A DNA stretch of 64,000 bases from Blastococcus mobilis (GCF_900188025.1 NZ_FZNO01000003.1:62001-126000); one strand, 5' to 3'. Shown: positions 36,808-46,724, counted from the stretch's first letter. The notes: a model not told the origin generated them from the sequence alone. Made by a program: numbers and translations.

Positions 36808-37722
36808 TCAGCCGGGCTCTGCGGGTCGGTGCTCATCGTCGCCTGCGGGCGTCGCTCGCGTGCTACCGGCGGGGCCGGCGTCGGCGGGCAGGGCGTCGTC
36901 CTGGTTCTGCCGGTGGATCACCTCGCGAGGCTTCCCGCGCTGCCAGACGAAGTAGGCCACGGCCAGCAGACCGACCACGACCGAGGTGAAGACGTTGAGC
37001 CGGATGCCGAAGAACGTCTCGGCCGGGTCGGTGCGCAGCAGCTCGATCCACAGGCGTCCCGCGCAGTAGGAGACCACGTAGAGCGCGAACGCCCGACCGT
37101 GACCGAGACGGAACCGGCGATCGGCCCAGATGACGAACGCCGCGGCCGCGAGGTTCCACAGCATCTCGTAGAGGAACGTCGGGTGGAACGTCGCGACGTC
37201 CAGGTACTCGGCCGGTCGGTGCTCCGGGGCGATCTCGAGTCCCCAGGGCAGGGTCGTCGGCCCACCGAACAGCTCCTGGTTGAACCAGTTGCCCAGCCGG
37301 CCGATCGCCTGCGCGACGAGCAGGCCGGGCGCCAGCGCGTCGGCGAACGCAGGCAACGGGATACCCCGCTGCCTGCAGGCGATCCAGGCGCCCACCCCGC
37401 CGAGGGTGATCGCTCCCCAGATGCCGAGGCCTCCCTCCCAGATGGCGAAGGCCCGCATCGGGTCGCCTCCCTCGCCGAAGTACGCGCGAGGACTGGAGAT
37501 CACGTGGTAGATCCGGCCGCCGATGATCCCGAACGGCACGGCCCAGACGGCGATGTCCAGGACGTCGCCGGGTGCCCCCCCACGGGCGACCCAGCGCTTC
37601 TCGGTCATCAGCACGGCCGCGACGATCCCGGCGATGATGCACAGCGCGTACGCCCGCAGCGGGAACGGGCCGAGCTCCCACACGCTCTCGCTCGGGCTCG
37701 GGATGGACGCCAGGACGTTCAC
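36808..37722 (-). CDS. lgt: Prolipoprotein diacylglyceryl transferase
   Basis: 304 residues, GTG start overlapping the trpA stop (GTGA). A membrane enzyme that attaches diacylglycerol from phosphatidylglycerol to the lipobox Cys of prolipoproteins, such as those at 9766 and 23536. About seven membrane segments; the family marks are [27 protein letters not shown], the signature [16 protein letters not shown] and [12 protein letters not shown] with its His. The C-terminal ~40 residues are polar. The trpB-trpA-lgt order is typical of actinobacteria. Confidence 0.96.
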   Translation of the reverse strand: MNVLASIPSPSESVWELGPFPLRAYALCIIAGIVAAVLMTEKRWVARGGAPGDVLDIAVWAVPFGIIGGRIYHVISSPRAYFGEGGDPMRAFAIWEGGLGIWGAITLGGVGAWIACRQRGIPLPAFADALAPGLLVAQAIGRLGNWFNQELFGGPTTLPWGLEIAPEHRPAEYLDVATFHPTFLYEMLWNLAAAAFVIWADRRFRLGHGRAFALYVVSYCAGRLWIELLRTDPAETFFGIRLNVFTSVVVGLLAVAYFVWQRGKPREVIHRQNQDDALPADAGPAGSTRATPAGDDEHRPAEPG

Positions 37723-38504
37723 GCGCGGACCCCCGACGCCAGATCCTTGGACAGGGTGCGGACGCCCTCGGGGCCACGGCCCTCCAGCAGCTCGCGCACG
37801 TAGGCCGAGCCGACGATGACCCCGTCTGCGAAGACGGCGACCTCGGCGGCCTGGTCGCCGTTCGAGACCCCCAGCCCGACGCAGACGGCGAGATCGGGGG
37901 CGGCCGCACGGGTCCGGGCGACCAGCTTCTCGGCCGCATCACCGACGGTGGCGCGGGTGCCGGTCACACCCATGGTCGAGGCCGCGTACACGAAGCCCCG
38001 GCAGGCCGCGGCGGTCGAGCGCAGGCGGGCGTCGGTGGACGACGGCGCGACGAGGAAGACCCGGTCGAGGCCGTGCTCCTCCGAGGCCGCCAGCCAGTCG
38101 GCCGCCTCGTCGGGGATCAGGTCGGGCGTGATGGCCCCCGCTCCTCCGGCGGCGGCGAGATCGGCGGCGAACCGCTCGACGCCGTAGCGCTCGATCGGGT
38201 TCCAGTAGCTCATGACCACGGGGACGGCGCCGGCATCCGCGACCGCGGTCACCGCCTTCAGCACGTCCCGCATGCCCACGCCGGCCCGGACGGCGGCGTC
38301 CACGGCCTGCTGGATCACCGGGCCGTCCATGCCGGGGTCGCTGTAGGGGACCCCGATCTCGATCACGTCCGCGCCACCCTCGACGGCGGCCACCATCGCT
38401 GCGATCGAGTCCTCGACGCTCGGGTAGCCGACCGGGAGGTAGGCGATCAGCGCGGCCCGGTCCTCGGCCCTTGCGGCGGCGATGCGGTTCGCCAGTGCGC
38501 TCAT
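37719..38504 (-). CDS. trpA: Tryptophan synthase alpha subunit
   Basis: 261 residues, ATG overlapping the trpB stop. It cleaves indole-3-glycerol phosphate to indole and glyceraldehyde-3-phosphate, passing indole to TrpB. TIM barrel with catalytic Glu49 and Asp60 in [19 protein letters not shown], and the phosphate-binding end [10 protein letters not shown]. Normal length. Confidence 0.96.
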   Translation of the reverse strand: MSALANRIAAARAEDRAALIAYLPVGYPSVEDSIAAMVAAVEGGADVIEIGVPYSDPGMDGPVIQQAVDAAVRAGVGMRDVLKAVTAVADAGAVPVVMSYWNPIERYGVERFAADLAAAGGAGAITPDLIPDEAADWLAASEEHGLDRVFLVAPSSTDARLRSTAAACRGFVYAASTMGVTGTRATVGDAAEKLVARTRAAAPDLAVCVGLGVSNGDQAAEVAVFADGVIVGSAYVRELLEGRGPEGVRTLSKDLASGVRA

Positions 38505-39877
38505 GCCGTTTCCCCGGCGTCCTGGCCGGCCACGGCCTCGTCGTTGCTGACCGCGCCCTCGGTGGGGTTCTGGTCGGTATCCAGTCCGGGTCCGGGGTCG
38601 ACCTCCTGGTGGTCGCCGAGCCCGAACCAGCGCGACGCCGTCTCGACGTCCTTGTCGCCGCGGCCGGAGAGGTTCACCAGCAGCAGCGGAGGCTCGTCTC
38701 CCCGCCCACCAGCCCCGCGCGACCCCAGCTCCTTGCCCAGGGAGATCGCCCCGGCGAGGGCGTGGGCGGACTCGATCGCCGGGATGATGCCCTCGGTCCG
38801 GCAGAGCAGCGCGAAGGCCTCCATGGCCTCCGCGTCGGTGACAGCCCGGTACTCGGCACGGCCGATGTCGTGCAGGTAGGAGTGCTCGGGTCCGACACCG
38901 GGGTAGTCCAGGCCGGCGCTGATCGAGTGCGACTCGATCGTCTGGCCGTTGTCGTCCTGCAGCAGGTAGGACCGGGCGCCGTGCAGCACACCGGGCGAGC
39001 CGCCGGTGATCGTCGCCGCGTGTCGGCCCGTGTCGACGCCGTCGCCGCCGGCCTCGAGTCCGACCAGCCGCACACCGTCGTCGGGCACGAACGCGGTGAA
39101 GATCCCGATCGCGTTGGACCCGCCGCCGACGCAGGCCAGGACGGCGTCGGGCAGTCGGCCCTCCCGCTCCAGCACCTGCGCGCGGGCCTCGTCACCGATC
39201 ACCCGCTGGAAGTCACGGACCATCGCCGGGAACGGATGCGGTCCGGCCACGGTGCCGAAGACGTAGTTCGTCGTCTCGACGTTGGTGACCCAGTCGCGGA
39301 ACGCCTCGTTGATGGCGTCCTTGAGGGTCCGGGAGCCGGTGGTCACCGGGATGACCTCGGCGCCCAGCAGCCGCATGCGGGCGACGTTGAGCGCCTGCCG
39401 CCGGGTGTCCTCCTCGCCCATGTAGACGGTGCACGACAGGCCCATCAGGGCCGCGGCGGTGGCCGTCGCGACGCCGTGCTGGCCGGCCCCGGTCTCCGCG
39501 ATGACCCGCGACTTGCCGATCCGCTTGGTCAGGAGCGCCTGGCCGAGAACGTTGTTGATCTTGTGCGAGCCGGTGTGGTTGAGGTCCTCGCGCTTGAGCA
39601 GGATGCGGACGCCCCCGGCGTGCTCGGCGAACTTCGGCACCTCGGTGAGGGGACTGGGCCGGCCGGTGTAGTCACGCTGGAGCCGGTCGAACTCGGTGAG
39701 GAAGGCCGGGTCCACCCGCATCGCCTCGTAGGCCTCCGTCAGATCGTCGAGCGCGGCGATCAGCGCTTCCGGCACGAACCGCCCGCCGAAGATGCCGAAG
39801 TGGCCGGTGGCGTCGGGCCAGCCCGGGCGCGCCGGTAGGAGACGTTCCCCGGACGGTCGCACTGAGCTGGTGGTCAT
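38501..39877 (-). CDS. trpB: Tryptophan synthase beta subunit
   Basis: 458 residues. It condenses indole with serine on PLP. Schiff-base Lys106 is in [17 protein letters not shown], the phosphate-binding loop is [10 protein letters not shown], and catalytic Glu lies in [13 protein letters not shown]. About 45 residues after the catalytic core (from GDHQEVDPG to the end) are an acidic, probably disordered tail not found in standard ~400-residue TrpB. The ATG is leaderless by TACGCT 6 nt upstream. First gene of trpB-trpA-lgt. Confidence 0.96.
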   Translation of the reverse strand: MTTSSVRPSGERLLPARPGWPDATGHFGIFGGRFVPEALIAALDDLTEAYEAMRVDPAFLTEFDRLQRDYTGRPSPLTEVPKFAEHAGGVRILLKREDLNHTGSHKINNVLGQALLTKRIGKSRVIAETGAGQHGVATATAAALMGLSCTVYMGEEDTRRQALNVARMRLLGAEVIPVTTGSRTLKDAINEAFRDWVTNVETTNYVFGTVAGPHPFPAMVRDFQRVIGDEARAQVLEREGRLPDAVLACVGGGSNAIGIFTAFVPDDGVRLVGLEAGGDGVDTGRHAATITGGSPGVLHGARSYLLQDDNGQTIESHSISAGLDYPGVGPEHSYLHDIGRAEYRAVTDAEAMEAFALLCRTEGIIPAIESAHALAGAISLGKELGSRGAGGRGDEPPLLLVNLSGRGDKDVETASRWFGLGDHQEVDPGPGLDTDQNPTEGAVSNDEAVAGQDAGETA

Positions 39878-39883
39878 GGGATC

Positions 39884-39889
39884 AGCGTA
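39884..39889 (-). promoter_or_regulatory. Leaderless -10 (TACGCT) for trpB
   Basis: TACGCT, 6-nt spacer GATCCC, ATG on the minus strand. No attenuator or leader peptide is possible in a transcript starting at the ATG. Confidence 0.5.
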
Positions 39890-39910
39890 AGGACCTCCCT
39901 GCCCCCCACC

Positions 39911-39970
39911 GAAGAAGGACCCCGTCCTCCTCTTCCCTCGCTAGCTCGGGACGAGCCTCTGGGCGGGGCC
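39911..39970 (+). repeat. Dispersed intergenic palindromic element, copy B
   Basis: Starts GAAGAAGGACCCCGTCCTCC and ends GGGCGGGGCC, with CCCTCGC and AGCTCGGGACGAGCCTC inside. It lies between divergent trpB and the decayed gene at 40042. Confidence 0.75.
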
Positions 39971-40029
39971 GGGGCGGGCCCCTCCAGGGAGCCCAGGGGC
40001 AGCGCGTTGGCCGGCCGCGGCGGTCGCAC

Positions 40030-40035
40030 TACGGT
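40030..40035 (+). promoter_or_regulatory. Leaderless -10 (TACGGT) kept by the pseudogene
   Basis: TACGGT, 6-nt spacer, GTG at 40042: the promoter outlived the gene. Confidence 0.4.
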
Positions 40036-40041
40036 CCGTCC

Positions 40042-40318
40042 GTGATCGAGACGGGACGCGAGGCAGTGCTCGCCACCTTCCGCTGGTCGGACGGGCAGGC
40101 CGACATCTGGCGGGTGTTCCGGGATGCCGCTGCGCTTCAGGAGGTCGTCGCCGCGCTGGCTGCTCCCTGGTGCGGCGCTGGTTCTGGACTGCGGGGCGCG
40201 GTTCCTCGGCTCGTCGGTGATCGTGGACCAGCTGGAGGAGCGCACCCGCGCCCGCTTGGGACGGGTCGCGGCGGTGGTGACGCGCGAGGACCTGGGCGAC
40301 GCCGGCAGGACGAGCTGA
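40042..40318 (+). pseudogene. Decayed phosphoribosyltransferase-like gene (internal deletion and frameshift)
   Basis: The first ~42 codons (ETGREAVLATFRWSDGQADI, then WRVFRDAAALQEVVAALAAP) read like the N-terminus of an adenine or orotate phosphoribosyltransferase-type protein. In another frame the last ~45 codons (LVLDCGARFLGSSVIVDQL, then TRARLGRVAAVVTREDL) read like its C-terminus. The middle, including the PRPP-binding loop, is gone, and the halves are out of frame. The combined length is ~90 residues against an expected ~190. A single real gene in either frame is unlikely. Confidence 0.7.
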
Positions 40319-40328
40319 CCGGGCGGGG

Positions 40329-41138
40329 TCAGCGCGTCGTGCGCGGGGTGGCGGGGTGCGCCCCCGCCGTCACCAGGTCCGCGACGGCCTGGCGCGCGTC
40401 GCCCGCGGTGACCAGACCCTCCCCGACGAGCACGGCGTCGGCCCCGGCCGCGGCGTAACTGATCAGGTCGTGCGGCCCACGGACGCCGGACTCGGCCACC
40501 TTCACCACCCCGGAGGGCAGGCCGGGGGCGATCTTCTCGAAGGTCGAGCGGTCGACCTGGAGCGTGGTGAGGTCGCGGGCGTTGACGCCGATGACCGAGG
40601 CGCCGGCGTCCATGGCGCGGTCGGCCTCGGCCTCGGTGTGCACCTCGACCAGCGCCGTCATCCCGAGGGACTCGACCCGCTCGAGGAGACCGACCAGCGC
40701 GTTCTGCTCGAGCGCGGCGACGATCAGGAGGACGACGTCGGCACCGTGGGCGCGAGCCTCGTGCACCTGGTAGCTGGTGACGATGAAGTCCTTGCAGAGC
40801 ACGGGGACCTCCACCACCGCGCGGACCGCATCGAGGTCGGCCTGCGAGCCGCCGAACCGGCGCCGCTCCGTGAGGACGCTGATCACCCGGGCGCCGCCGG
40901 CGGCGTACTGGACGGCCAGCTGCGCGGGGTCGGCGATCGCGGCGAGGTCGCCCTTGGAGGGACTGCGCCGTTTCACCTCCGCGATCACGCCCACCCCGGG
41001 GGCGCGGAGCGCGGCGAGGGCGTCCATCGCCGGGCGGGCGTCGAGCGCCGCGGCCTTCACCTCGGCCAGCGGGGTGAGCGCCTCGCGGGCGGCGAGGTCG
41101 GCACGGACGCCGGCGACGATCTCGTCGAGCACGTTCAC
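40329..41138 (-). CDS. trpC: Indole-3-glycerol phosphate synthase
   Basis: 269 residues, GTG start. It closes the indole ring in tryptophan synthesis. TIM barrel with [17 protein letters not shown] (catalytic Lys), [20 protein letters not shown] (catalytic Lys), [12 protein letters not shown], and [11 protein letters not shown] with SGV phosphate binding near the end. Normal length, not fused to TrpF, as expected where PriA does that step. A 13-codon ORF with its own ribosome site overlaps its start (GTGA). Confidence 0.96.
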   Translation of the reverse strand: MNVLDEIVAGVRADLAAREALTPLAEVKAAALDARPAMDALAALRAPGVGVIAEVKRRSPSKGDLAAIADPAQLAVQYAAGGARVISVLTERRRFGGSQADLDAVRAVVEVPVLCKDFIVTSYQVHEARAHGADVVLLIVAALEQNALVGLLERVESLGMTALVEVHTEAEADRAMDAGASVIGVNARDLTTLQVDRSTFEKIAPGLPSGVVKVAESGVRGPHDLISYAAAGADAVLVGEGLVTAGDARQAVADLVTAGAHPATPRTTR

Positions 41139-41176
41139 GGCTGCGCACCTGCCGACACCGCAGGGCGGCTACTCAC
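41135..41176 (-). CDS. 13-codon upstream ORF coupled to trpC
   Basis: GTG start with GGAGG 5 nt upstream, peptide [13 protein letters not shown], and a TGA overlapping the trpC GTG. It contains no Trp codon, so it is not a classical attenuator peptide. Translation through it could deliver ribosomes to trpC, whose own start has no separate ribosome site. Confidence 0.35.
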   Translation of the reverse strand: MSSRPAVSAGAQP

Positions 41177-41232
41177 GCGGTCCTCCGGATGTCGCACCAG
41201 GACGTCCCCTCAGCGTGCGGTTGGGTGGACCC

Positions 41233-41238
41233 ACTGTA
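41233..41238 (-). promoter_or_regulatory. Candidate -10 (TACAGT) for trpC
   Basis: TACAGT on the minus strand, about 57 nt before the micro-ORF start; implies a separate promoter for trpC. Confidence 0.4.
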
Positions 41239-41296
41239 GAAGGGTCGACCTCCCCGCCTCGGCAGGGGGCAGGTTCACCGGCCTCGGACGGTTCCG

Positions 41297-41908
41297 CTAC
41301 GCCGTGGGGTCCTCGCCCCGATCGAGGGCCTTCCAGGCCGCCTGGGCGCGGTCCTCGTCGGTCTCCGGGCGGTTCGGCGCGGGCCCGGCGGGGCCGGTCG
41401 GCGCACCCGGCCCCCGCTCGTACCGCCGTCCCATGGCCGGCCAGTTCCGGCCCCGGAGCACCACGAGGATCCCCGCGGCCACGGCCAGGGCGCCGGCGAC
41501 CGCGGCCAGCGCCGGCCAGGCCGTGGGGCCGCCGACGGCCACCTCGCCGACCCACCCGCCCACGTCGTCGGGTGCGATCCCCGAGCTGAGGGCGCGCAGC
41601 CCCGACCAGGCGAGCACCCCGCCGGCCGCGGCGACGAGCAGGCCGACCACCACCCGGGCGGCGCCGCGGACGGCGAGCAGCGCGACGGCGGCCGCCAGCA
41701 GGACGAGCCCGGCCGCCGGCACGAGCGGCGCGGCGTCGGTACCGGACAGCGCGCCCTCGATCGGCGGCAGCGGGGCCGGGCGTTCGACGATGTACCCGGC
41801 CCACGTCCGGCCCCCGGCGGTCAGCCCCAGCCCACCGGCGACCGCGGCACCGACCACCGCGGCGGTGAGCTCACGGCGGGCGGTGGAGCCGGAGGGACCA
41901 TCGCTCAC
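41297..41908 (-). CDS. Trp biosynthesis-associated membrane protein (TIGR02234-like)
   Basis: 203 residues, GTG start overlapping the trpE stop (GTGA). Four hydrophobic segments: ~12-32 (LTAAVVGAAVAGGLGLTAGG), ~55-75, ~82-102 and ~120-145. The ERPAPLPPIEG loop and polar C-terminus fit a conserved actinobacterial membrane protein found between trpE and trpC. The function is unknown; proposals are a transporter or scaffold for the pathway. The frame runs open upstream across trpE as a GC shadow, which I reject. Confidence 0.8.
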   Translation of the reverse strand: MSDGPSGSTARRELTAAVVGAAVAGGLGLTAGGRTWAGYIVERPAPLPPIEGALSGTDAAPLVPAAGLVLLAAAVALLAVRGAARVVVGLLVAAAGGVLAWSGLRALSSGIAPDDVGGWVGEVAVGGPTAWPALAAVAGALAVAAGILVVLRGRNWPAMGRRYERGPGAPTGPAGPAPNRPETDEDRAQAAWKALDRGEDPTA

Positions 41909-43404
41909 GGCAGCTCCCGCAGGCCTTCCGCCGTCGCGATCGCCGACAGCACGGCGCGTGCCTTGTGGCGGGTCTCGGCCTCCTCGGTGGCCGGGTCGCT
42001 GTCGGCGACGACGCCGGCGCCGGCCTGCACGTACGCCCGTCCCTGATGGAGGACCGCCGTGCGGATCGCGATCGCCATGTCCATGTCGCCGCTGGCGTCG
42101 ACGTACCCGACGGTTCCGGCGTACAGCGCCCGGCGGGTCGGCTCCAGCGACTCGATGATCTCCATGGCCCGCGGCTTGGGTGCCCCCGAGACGGTGCCCG
42201 CCGGGAACGTGGCATCGAAGACGTCGAGCGCGTCGTGGTCGGGGGCCACCTCCCCGGTCACCGTGGAGACCAGGTGCATGACGTGGCTGTAGTGCTCGAC
42301 CCGCATGAAGTCGGGGACCTCGACGGTCCCCGGGACGCACACCCGCCCCAGGTCGTTGCGCGCGAGATCGACCAGCATCACGTGCTCGGCGCGCTCCTTC
42401 GGGTCGGCCAGGAGGCCCTCGGCCAGGCGCACGTCCTCCTCGGGGGTGGCGCCACGCGGCCGGGTTCCGGCCGGCGGGTGCACGACCGCCGCCGTCCCGG
42501 TGACCGTCACGAGCGCCTCGGGTGACGACCCGACGATGTCGAAGGGGCTCTCCCGTCCGGCGAAGCGCAGCAGGTACATGTAGGGCGAGGGGTTCGTGGC
42601 CCGCAGCACCCGGTAGAGGTCGAGCGCCTCGACGTCGGTGGCGAGCTCGAACCGCTGGGCCAGCACCACCTGGAAGGCGTCCCCGGCGCGGATGTGCTCG
42701 CGGATCCGCTCGACGCCGTCCTCGTACGCCCCCGGCCGCAGATTGCTCTGCACCGGTGGCGCGTCGGCCCGCTCCAGCACGGCGACCCCGTGCGGCACGG
42801 CCTTGGTCAGGTCCGCGGCCATGGCGTCGAGGCGGGCGACGGCGTCCTCGTATCCCCTGGTCGCTCCGCGCAACGCGTTGGCGATGAGCAGCACCGAGCC
42901 GTCCGTGTGGTCGAGGACCGCGAGGTCGGTCACGAGCATCATCGCCAGCTCGGGCATCCCGAGGTCGTCGGCACTGATCTGCGGCAACCGCTCCAGCCGC
43001 CGGACGACGTCGTACCCGAGGTAGCCCACCAGTCCGCCGGTCAGCGGCGGCAGGCCGGGGTTCCGCGGCGAGCGGAAGCGACGGGCGAGGGTGCGGACGG
43101 CGGCGAGTGGATCGGTCGGCAGGTCGTCGGTGAGATTCGGCACCTCCTCCCCCAACCACTGGGTGACGCCGTCCCGCTCGGTGAGCACCCCGGCGCTGCG
43201 GACGCCGACGAAGCTGTACCGCGCCCAGCGCTTGCCCTGCTCGGCGGACTCCAGCAGCACCGTGCCGGGCCGGTTGCCGGCCAGCTTGCGATAGATGCCG
43301 ACGGCGGTCTCGCCGTCGGCCAGCAGCTTGCGGGCGACCGGCACGACCGGCTGCTCCAGGGCCGCGAACTCCTCACGGGAGGGGACGGTGACGCCGAACC
43401 TCAT
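41905..43404 (-). CDS. trpE: Anthranilate synthase component I
   Basis: 499 residues. It converts chorismate to anthranilate using ammonia from a glutaminase subunit (TrpG, not in the window). The N-terminal tryptophan feedback motif LLES is at 50-53. The C-terminal chorismate-binding domain has [63 protein letters not shown] and [20 protein letters not shown]. The ATG overlaps the hisI stop (ATGA), so hisI-trpE-membrane protein are one coupled unit. Confidence 0.96.
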   Translation of the reverse strand: MRFGVTVPSREEFAALEQPVVPVARKLLADGETAVGIYRKLAGNRPGTVLLESAEQGKRWARYSFVGVRSAGVLTERDGVTQWLGEEVPNLTDDLPTDPLAAVRTLARRFRSPRNPGLPPLTGGLVGYLGYDVVRRLERLPQISADDLGMPELAMMLVTDLAVLDHTDGSVLLIANALRGATRGYEDAVARLDAMAADLTKAVPHGVAVLERADAPPVQSNLRPGAYEDGVERIREHIRAGDAFQVVLAQRFELATDVEALDLYRVLRATNPSPYMYLLRFAGRESPFDIVGSSPEALVTVTGTAAVVHPPAGTRPRGATPEEDVRLAEGLLADPKERAEHVMLVDLARNDLGRVCVPGTVEVPDFMRVEHYSHVMHLVSTVTGEVAPDHDALDVFDATFPAGTVSGAPKPRAMEIIESLEPTRRALYAGTVGYVDASGDMDMAIAIRTAVLHQGRAYVQAGAGVVADSDPATEEAETRHKARAVLSAIATAEGLRELP

Positions 43405-43775
43405 GGTGCGGTCCCCTCCACCGCGGGCAGCGAGCGGAAGAAGCAGCTGCGCTCGCCGGTGTGGCAGGCCGCGCCCTCCTGGTCCACGAGCACGAGCAGC
43501 GCGTCGCCGTCGCAGTCCACCCGCACCTCGCGCACCCATTGACGGTTGCCGGAGGTCTCGCCCTTCACCCAGTACTCCCCGCGACTGCGGGACCAGTAGG
43601 TCCCCCGTCCGGTGGTCAGGGTGCGCCGGAGCGCCTCGTCGTCCATCCACGCGAGCATGAGCACCTCGCCGGTGTCGTGCTGCTGGACGATGGCGGCCAC
43701 CAGCCCCGCCGGGTCGCGGCGGAGCAGGGCGGCGACCTCGGGGGCCAGCTGAGGGTCGGCGGGAACGGCGGACAT
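43401..43775 (-). CDS. hisI: Phosphoribosyl-AMP cyclohydrolase
   Basis: 124 residues. Third step of histidine synthesis, opening the adenine ring of phosphoribosyl-AMP. The signature [20 protein letters not shown] is followed by [27 protein letters not shown] with metal-binding Asp residues and [10 protein letters not shown] with Cys ligands. The HisE half is absent, as in other actinobacteria where hisE is separate. The -10-like CAGACT lies 6 nt before the ATG, a weaker version of the leaderless pattern. Heads the hisI-trpE operon. Confidence 0.95.
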   Translation of the reverse strand: MSAVPADPQLAPEVAALLRRDPAGLVAAIVQQHDTGEVLMLAWMDDEALRRTLTTGRGTYWSRSRGEYWVKGETSGNRQWVREVRVDCDGDALLVLVDQEGAACHTGERSCFFRSLPAVEGTAP

Positions 43776-43800
43776 GCTCCCAGTCTGCCGTGCCCGGCGG

Positions 43801-44466
43801 TCAGGCCTGCCGAGTGCTGCCGAACCAGCGCCGGCCGGGGCCGACGAGCAGCATGCCCAGACCCACCAGCGGGCCGGCGGCGAAGAACAGCGAGAAGGAC
43901 GCGATCGCCCCCTCGGAGCCGAACGCGCCGATCTCCGACAGCAGCCGGACGGCCCAGTACCCGGCGAGGAGGACCTGGGCGGCGAGGGCCGCCACCAGCA
44001 GCCGCCACGCGCCCCGGCGGCGGGTGTTCAGTGCCCAGACGCCGCCGCCGGCGAGCACGACCGCCGCCAGCACCTGGACGACCGCGAGCACGGTGCCCTC
44101 GGTGGCCAGCGCGTCCACCGCGGCCGGGGAGGGCACACCGTCGGCCCCGGCGGCGGCGAGGTCCGCGATCGAGGCGATGAACCAGAGGTACAGGGAGGCG
44201 ATCAGGGTCACGACGGCCTGGGCGAGAGCCAGCACGGCGGCGGTGATGAGCTGGCCGGGGCGCTGCGGGGGCCGCGGCGGGACCGGCCCCCATGGAGCCG
44301 GCGGCCCCCACTGCGGCGCCGGGTGGTAGGCGGCCGGGTAGCCGTAGGCCCCGGGATACGGCTGGGTCGTCGCGGGCGGGCCGGCGTAGGGCGCGCCCTG
44401 CTCGGTGGGCGTGGCCGGATCGGCCCACGGGCTCGGGGCCGGCGGCCCCCAGTTGGCGCCCGTCAC
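43801..44466 (-). CDS. Membrane protein with Pro/Gly/Tyr-rich N-terminus, hypothetical
   Basis: 221 residues, GTG start with GGGAGA upstream. The N-terminal ~70 residues are Pro-, Gly-, Tyr- and Trp-rich and probably disordered and cytoplasmic ([29 protein letters not shown]). Four hydrophobic segments follow (~72-95, ~122-143, ~150-170, ~188-208). This layout is common in actinobacterial membrane proteins of unknown role. It ends 25 nt before the hisI start. Confidence 0.75.
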   Translation of the reverse strand: MTGANWGPPAPSPWADPATPTEQGAPYAGPPATTQPYPGAYGYPAAYHPAPQWGPPAPWGPVPPRPPQRPGQLITAAVLALAQAVVTLIASLYLWFIASIADLAAAGADGVPSPAAVDALATEGTVLAVVQVLAAVVLAGGGVWALNTRRRGAWRLLVAALAAQVLLAGYWAVRLLSEIGAFGSEGAIASFSLFFAAGPLVGLGMLLVGPGRRWFGSTRQA

Positions 44467-44542
44467 CGTGTCTCCCGTTCGCTCCCGTGGGGCGCTCCGC
44501 TCCTCACTCGTTCCTCGCTGCGATGCTCACGCCCCTGTCCGC

Positions 44543-46216
44543 TCACAGGGCGGCCGCCGCGGCACGGCCGGCCACCCGGCCGGAGAACAGGCACCCGCCG
44601 AGGAAGGTGCCCTCCAGGGCCCGGTAGCCGTGCATGCCGCCGCCACCGAAGCCGGCGATCTCCCCCGCCGCGTAGAGACCGGGGAACACCTGGCCGCCCG
44701 GCCGGAGGACCCGGCCGGACAGGTCGGTCTCGAGTCCACCGAGGGTCTTGCGGGTGATCAGGTTCAGCCGGACGGCGATCAGCGGGCCGGCCTCCGGGTC
44801 CAGGATCCGGTGCGGCGGGGCCACCCGGATGAGCTTGTCGCCGATGTAGTTGCGGGCGCCCCGGATGGCGGTGACCTGCAGGTCCTTGGTGAAGGGGTGG
44901 GCGATCTCCCGGTCGCGGGCCACGATCTCCCGCTCGATCTGCGCGAGGTCCAGCTCCGGCGTCCCGCCGGTGATCCGGTTCATCCCGGCGACGAGTTCCG
45001 GCAGTGTGGCGGCGACGACGAAGTCCTCGCCCTTGTCCAGGAATGCCTGGACAGGGGCGGCCACGCCGGCCTGCACCCGTGTCGCGAGCAGCCGGACGTC
45101 CCTGCCGGTGAGGTCGGGATTCTGCTCGGAGCCCGACAGCCCGAACTCCTTCTCCACGATCTTGTGGGTCGCGACGAACCAGGTGTGCTCGTAACCGGTC
45201 GTCCCGATGTGGGCGAGGGTCCCCAGGGTGTCGAAGCCGGGGAACAGTGGCACCGGCAGCCTCCTGCCGGTGGCGTCGAACCACATCGACGAGGGGCCCG
45301 GCAGGATGCGGATGCCGTGCTTGTCCCACACCGGTGAGTGGTTGGCGATGCCTTCCGTGTAGTGCCACATGCGGTCGCTGTTGACCACGCTGGCGCCGGC
45401 GGCCTCGGTGGCCTGGAGCATGCGGCCGTCGACGTGCGCGGGCACGCCCGAGAGCAACCGCTGCGGAGCCGGACCGAGCCGGGCCGGCCAGTTCTTGCGG
45501 ACCAGCTCGTGGTTGCCGCCGATCCCGCCGGCGGTCACGACGACGGCCTGCGCGGTGATCTCGAAGTCCCCGACCTCGGTGCGCGAGCTCGCCTCGCCGC
45601 GGGCCACCCCGCTGCTCTCCAGCACGGCGCCACGCACCCCGGTCACCGCATCCCCGGTCACGACCAGCTCGGAGACGCGGTGCCGGAAGCGCAGTTGCAC
45701 CCGGCCGGCCTCGACGGCGGCGCGCACGCGGCGGGCGAACGGCTCGACGATGGCCGGGCCCGTGCCCCACACGATGTGGAAGCGGGGCACGGAGTTGCCG
45801 TGTCCGGTGGCGGTGTACCCGCCGCGCTCGGCCCAGCCGACGATCGGGAAGAAGCCGATGCCCTGCTCCTTGAGCCAGGCCCGCTTCTCCCCCGCGGCGA
45901 ACTGCAGGTAGGCCTCGGCCCACTGCCGTGGCCAGTGATCGGAGTCGCGGTCGAAATCAGCCGTGCCGAACCAGTCCTGGCGGGCGAGCTCCAGGGAGTC
46001 GTGCACCCGCAGCCGCCGCTGCTCCGGCGAGTCGACGAGGAAGAGCCCCCCGAAGCTCCACCAGGCCTGTCCGCCGAGGGAGGCCTCGGGTTCCTGCTCC
46101 AGCAGGATGACGCGCTTGCCGGCGTCGGCGAGCTCCGCGGTGGCCACCAGGCCGGCGAGCCCCGCCCCCACGACGACGACGTCTGTCTCCATGCGGCCGG
46201 GCTCGTTGCTGGTCAC
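44543..46216 (-). CDS. FAD-binding dehydrogenase (KstD/fumarate reductase-like flavoprotein)
   Basis: 557 residues. N-terminal FAD fold VVVVGAGLAGLVATAELADAG with LLEQEPEASLGGQAWWSFGG, where the Gly-rich segment holds the isoalloxazine, and C-terminal FPGLYAAGEIAGFGGGGMHG and LEGTFLGGCLFSGRVAG. The architecture matches the conserved FAD-binding dehydrogenase family near ketosteroid dehydrogenase and fumarate reductase. The substrate is unknown. GTG at 46216 is favoured by TAGCGT 7 nt upstream; ATG at 46192 would start at METDVVVVGAG. Confidence 0.85.
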   Translation of the reverse strand: MTSNEPGRMETDVVVVGAGLAGLVATAELADAGKRVILLEQEPEASLGGQAWWSFGGLFLVDSPEQRRLRVHDSLELARQDWFGTADFDRDSDHWPRQWAEAYLQFAAGEKRAWLKEQGIGFFPIVGWAERGGYTATGHGNSVPRFHIVWGTGPAIVEPFARRVRAAVEAGRVQLRFRHRVSELVVTGDAVTGVRGAVLESSGVARGEASSRTEVGDFEITAQAVVVTAGGIGGNHELVRKNWPARLGPAPQRLLSGVPAHVDGRMLQATEAAGASVVNSDRMWHYTEGIANHSPVWDKHGIRILPGPSSMWFDATGRRLPVPLFPGFDTLGTLAHIGTTGYEHTWFVATHKIVEKEFGLSGSEQNPDLTGRDVRLLATRVQAGVAAPVQAFLDKGEDFVVAATLPELVAGMNRITGGTPELDLAQIEREIVARDREIAHPFTKDLQVTAIRGARNYIGDKLIRVAPPHRILDPEAGPLIAVRLNLITRKTLGGLETDLSGRVLRPGGQVFPGLYAAGEIAGFGGGGMHGYRALEGTFLGGCLFSGRVAGRAAAAAL

Positions 46217-46223
46217 GGGAGCG

Positions 46224-46229
46224 ACGCTA
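46224..46229 (-). promoter_or_regulatory. Leaderless -10 (TAGCGT) for the flavoprotein
   Basis: TAGCGT, 7-nt spacer, GTG; it lies at the 3' end of the upstream membrane-protein gene. Confidence 0.5.
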
Positions 46230-46718
46230 GCGGGAACGTGCGGGCTTTCGCCGTCCCTCCGGCGGGCGACGCGCCCGCGTCCACTCACGGACGGGCCGCC
46301 GGACGGTCAGGAGCAGGCAGCCCAGCGGACCCACGGCCAGGAGCACCACCGACCACAGCGCCTCGCCCCCGCCGAGGGCGACGAAGAACGCCGCGAGCCC
46401 CACCAGGGCGGCCAGCGGCAGCACGGCCCCGACCGCCAGCACGACCCAGCCCCGGGAACGCCCGGTGAACACCAGCGCCGATCCCGCCACCGCGAGCACG
46501 GCGAGCAGCAACGGACCGGCCATGAACCAGTCCCAGCCGATCTCCGGCGTCCACATCAGCCAGGCCAGGTAGACGTCCTCGGCGGCGACCACCAGCCCGA
46601 AGAAGGCGGCGAACGGGACGAGGAGGGGTCGTTCCGCCGCCGGCGCCGCGACGACGCGGGGGGCGGGCCGCGGTGAGCGCCGCGCCGGTGCACGGCTGCG
46701 CGAGGCGGACGACGGCAT
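46227..46718 (-). CDS. Three- to four-segment membrane protein, hypothetical
   Basis: 163 residues: a basic, Arg/Pro/Ser-rich N-terminus (~1-30), hydrophobic segments at ~32-55, ~67-85, ~90-112 and ~120-136, and a basic C-terminus. Leaderless ATG by TAGGCT. Its last bases contain the -10 of the downstream flavoprotein. No family recognised. Confidence 0.7.
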   Translation of the reverse strand: MPSSASRSRAPARRSPRPAPRVVAAPAAERPLLVPFAAFFGLVVAAEDVYLAWLMWTPEIGWDWFMAGPLLLAVLAVAGSALVFTGRSRGWVVLAVGAVLPLAALVGLAAFFVALGGGEALWSVVLLAVGPLGCLLLTVRRPVREWTRARRPPEGRRKPARSR

Positions 46719-46724
46719 GGTTCG

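Noticed and set aside
41297-43159. A 620-codon frame running from the Trp membrane protein back across trpE
   Set aside because: The upstream two thirds are antisense-like Arg/Gly-rich filler in the frame shadow of trpE; the real gene starts at 41908.
44467-44542. Promoter or small gene before the membrane protein at 44466
   Set aside because: No TANNNT at leaderless spacing and no open frame with a ribosome site; the gene is probably read from the flavoprotein promoter.
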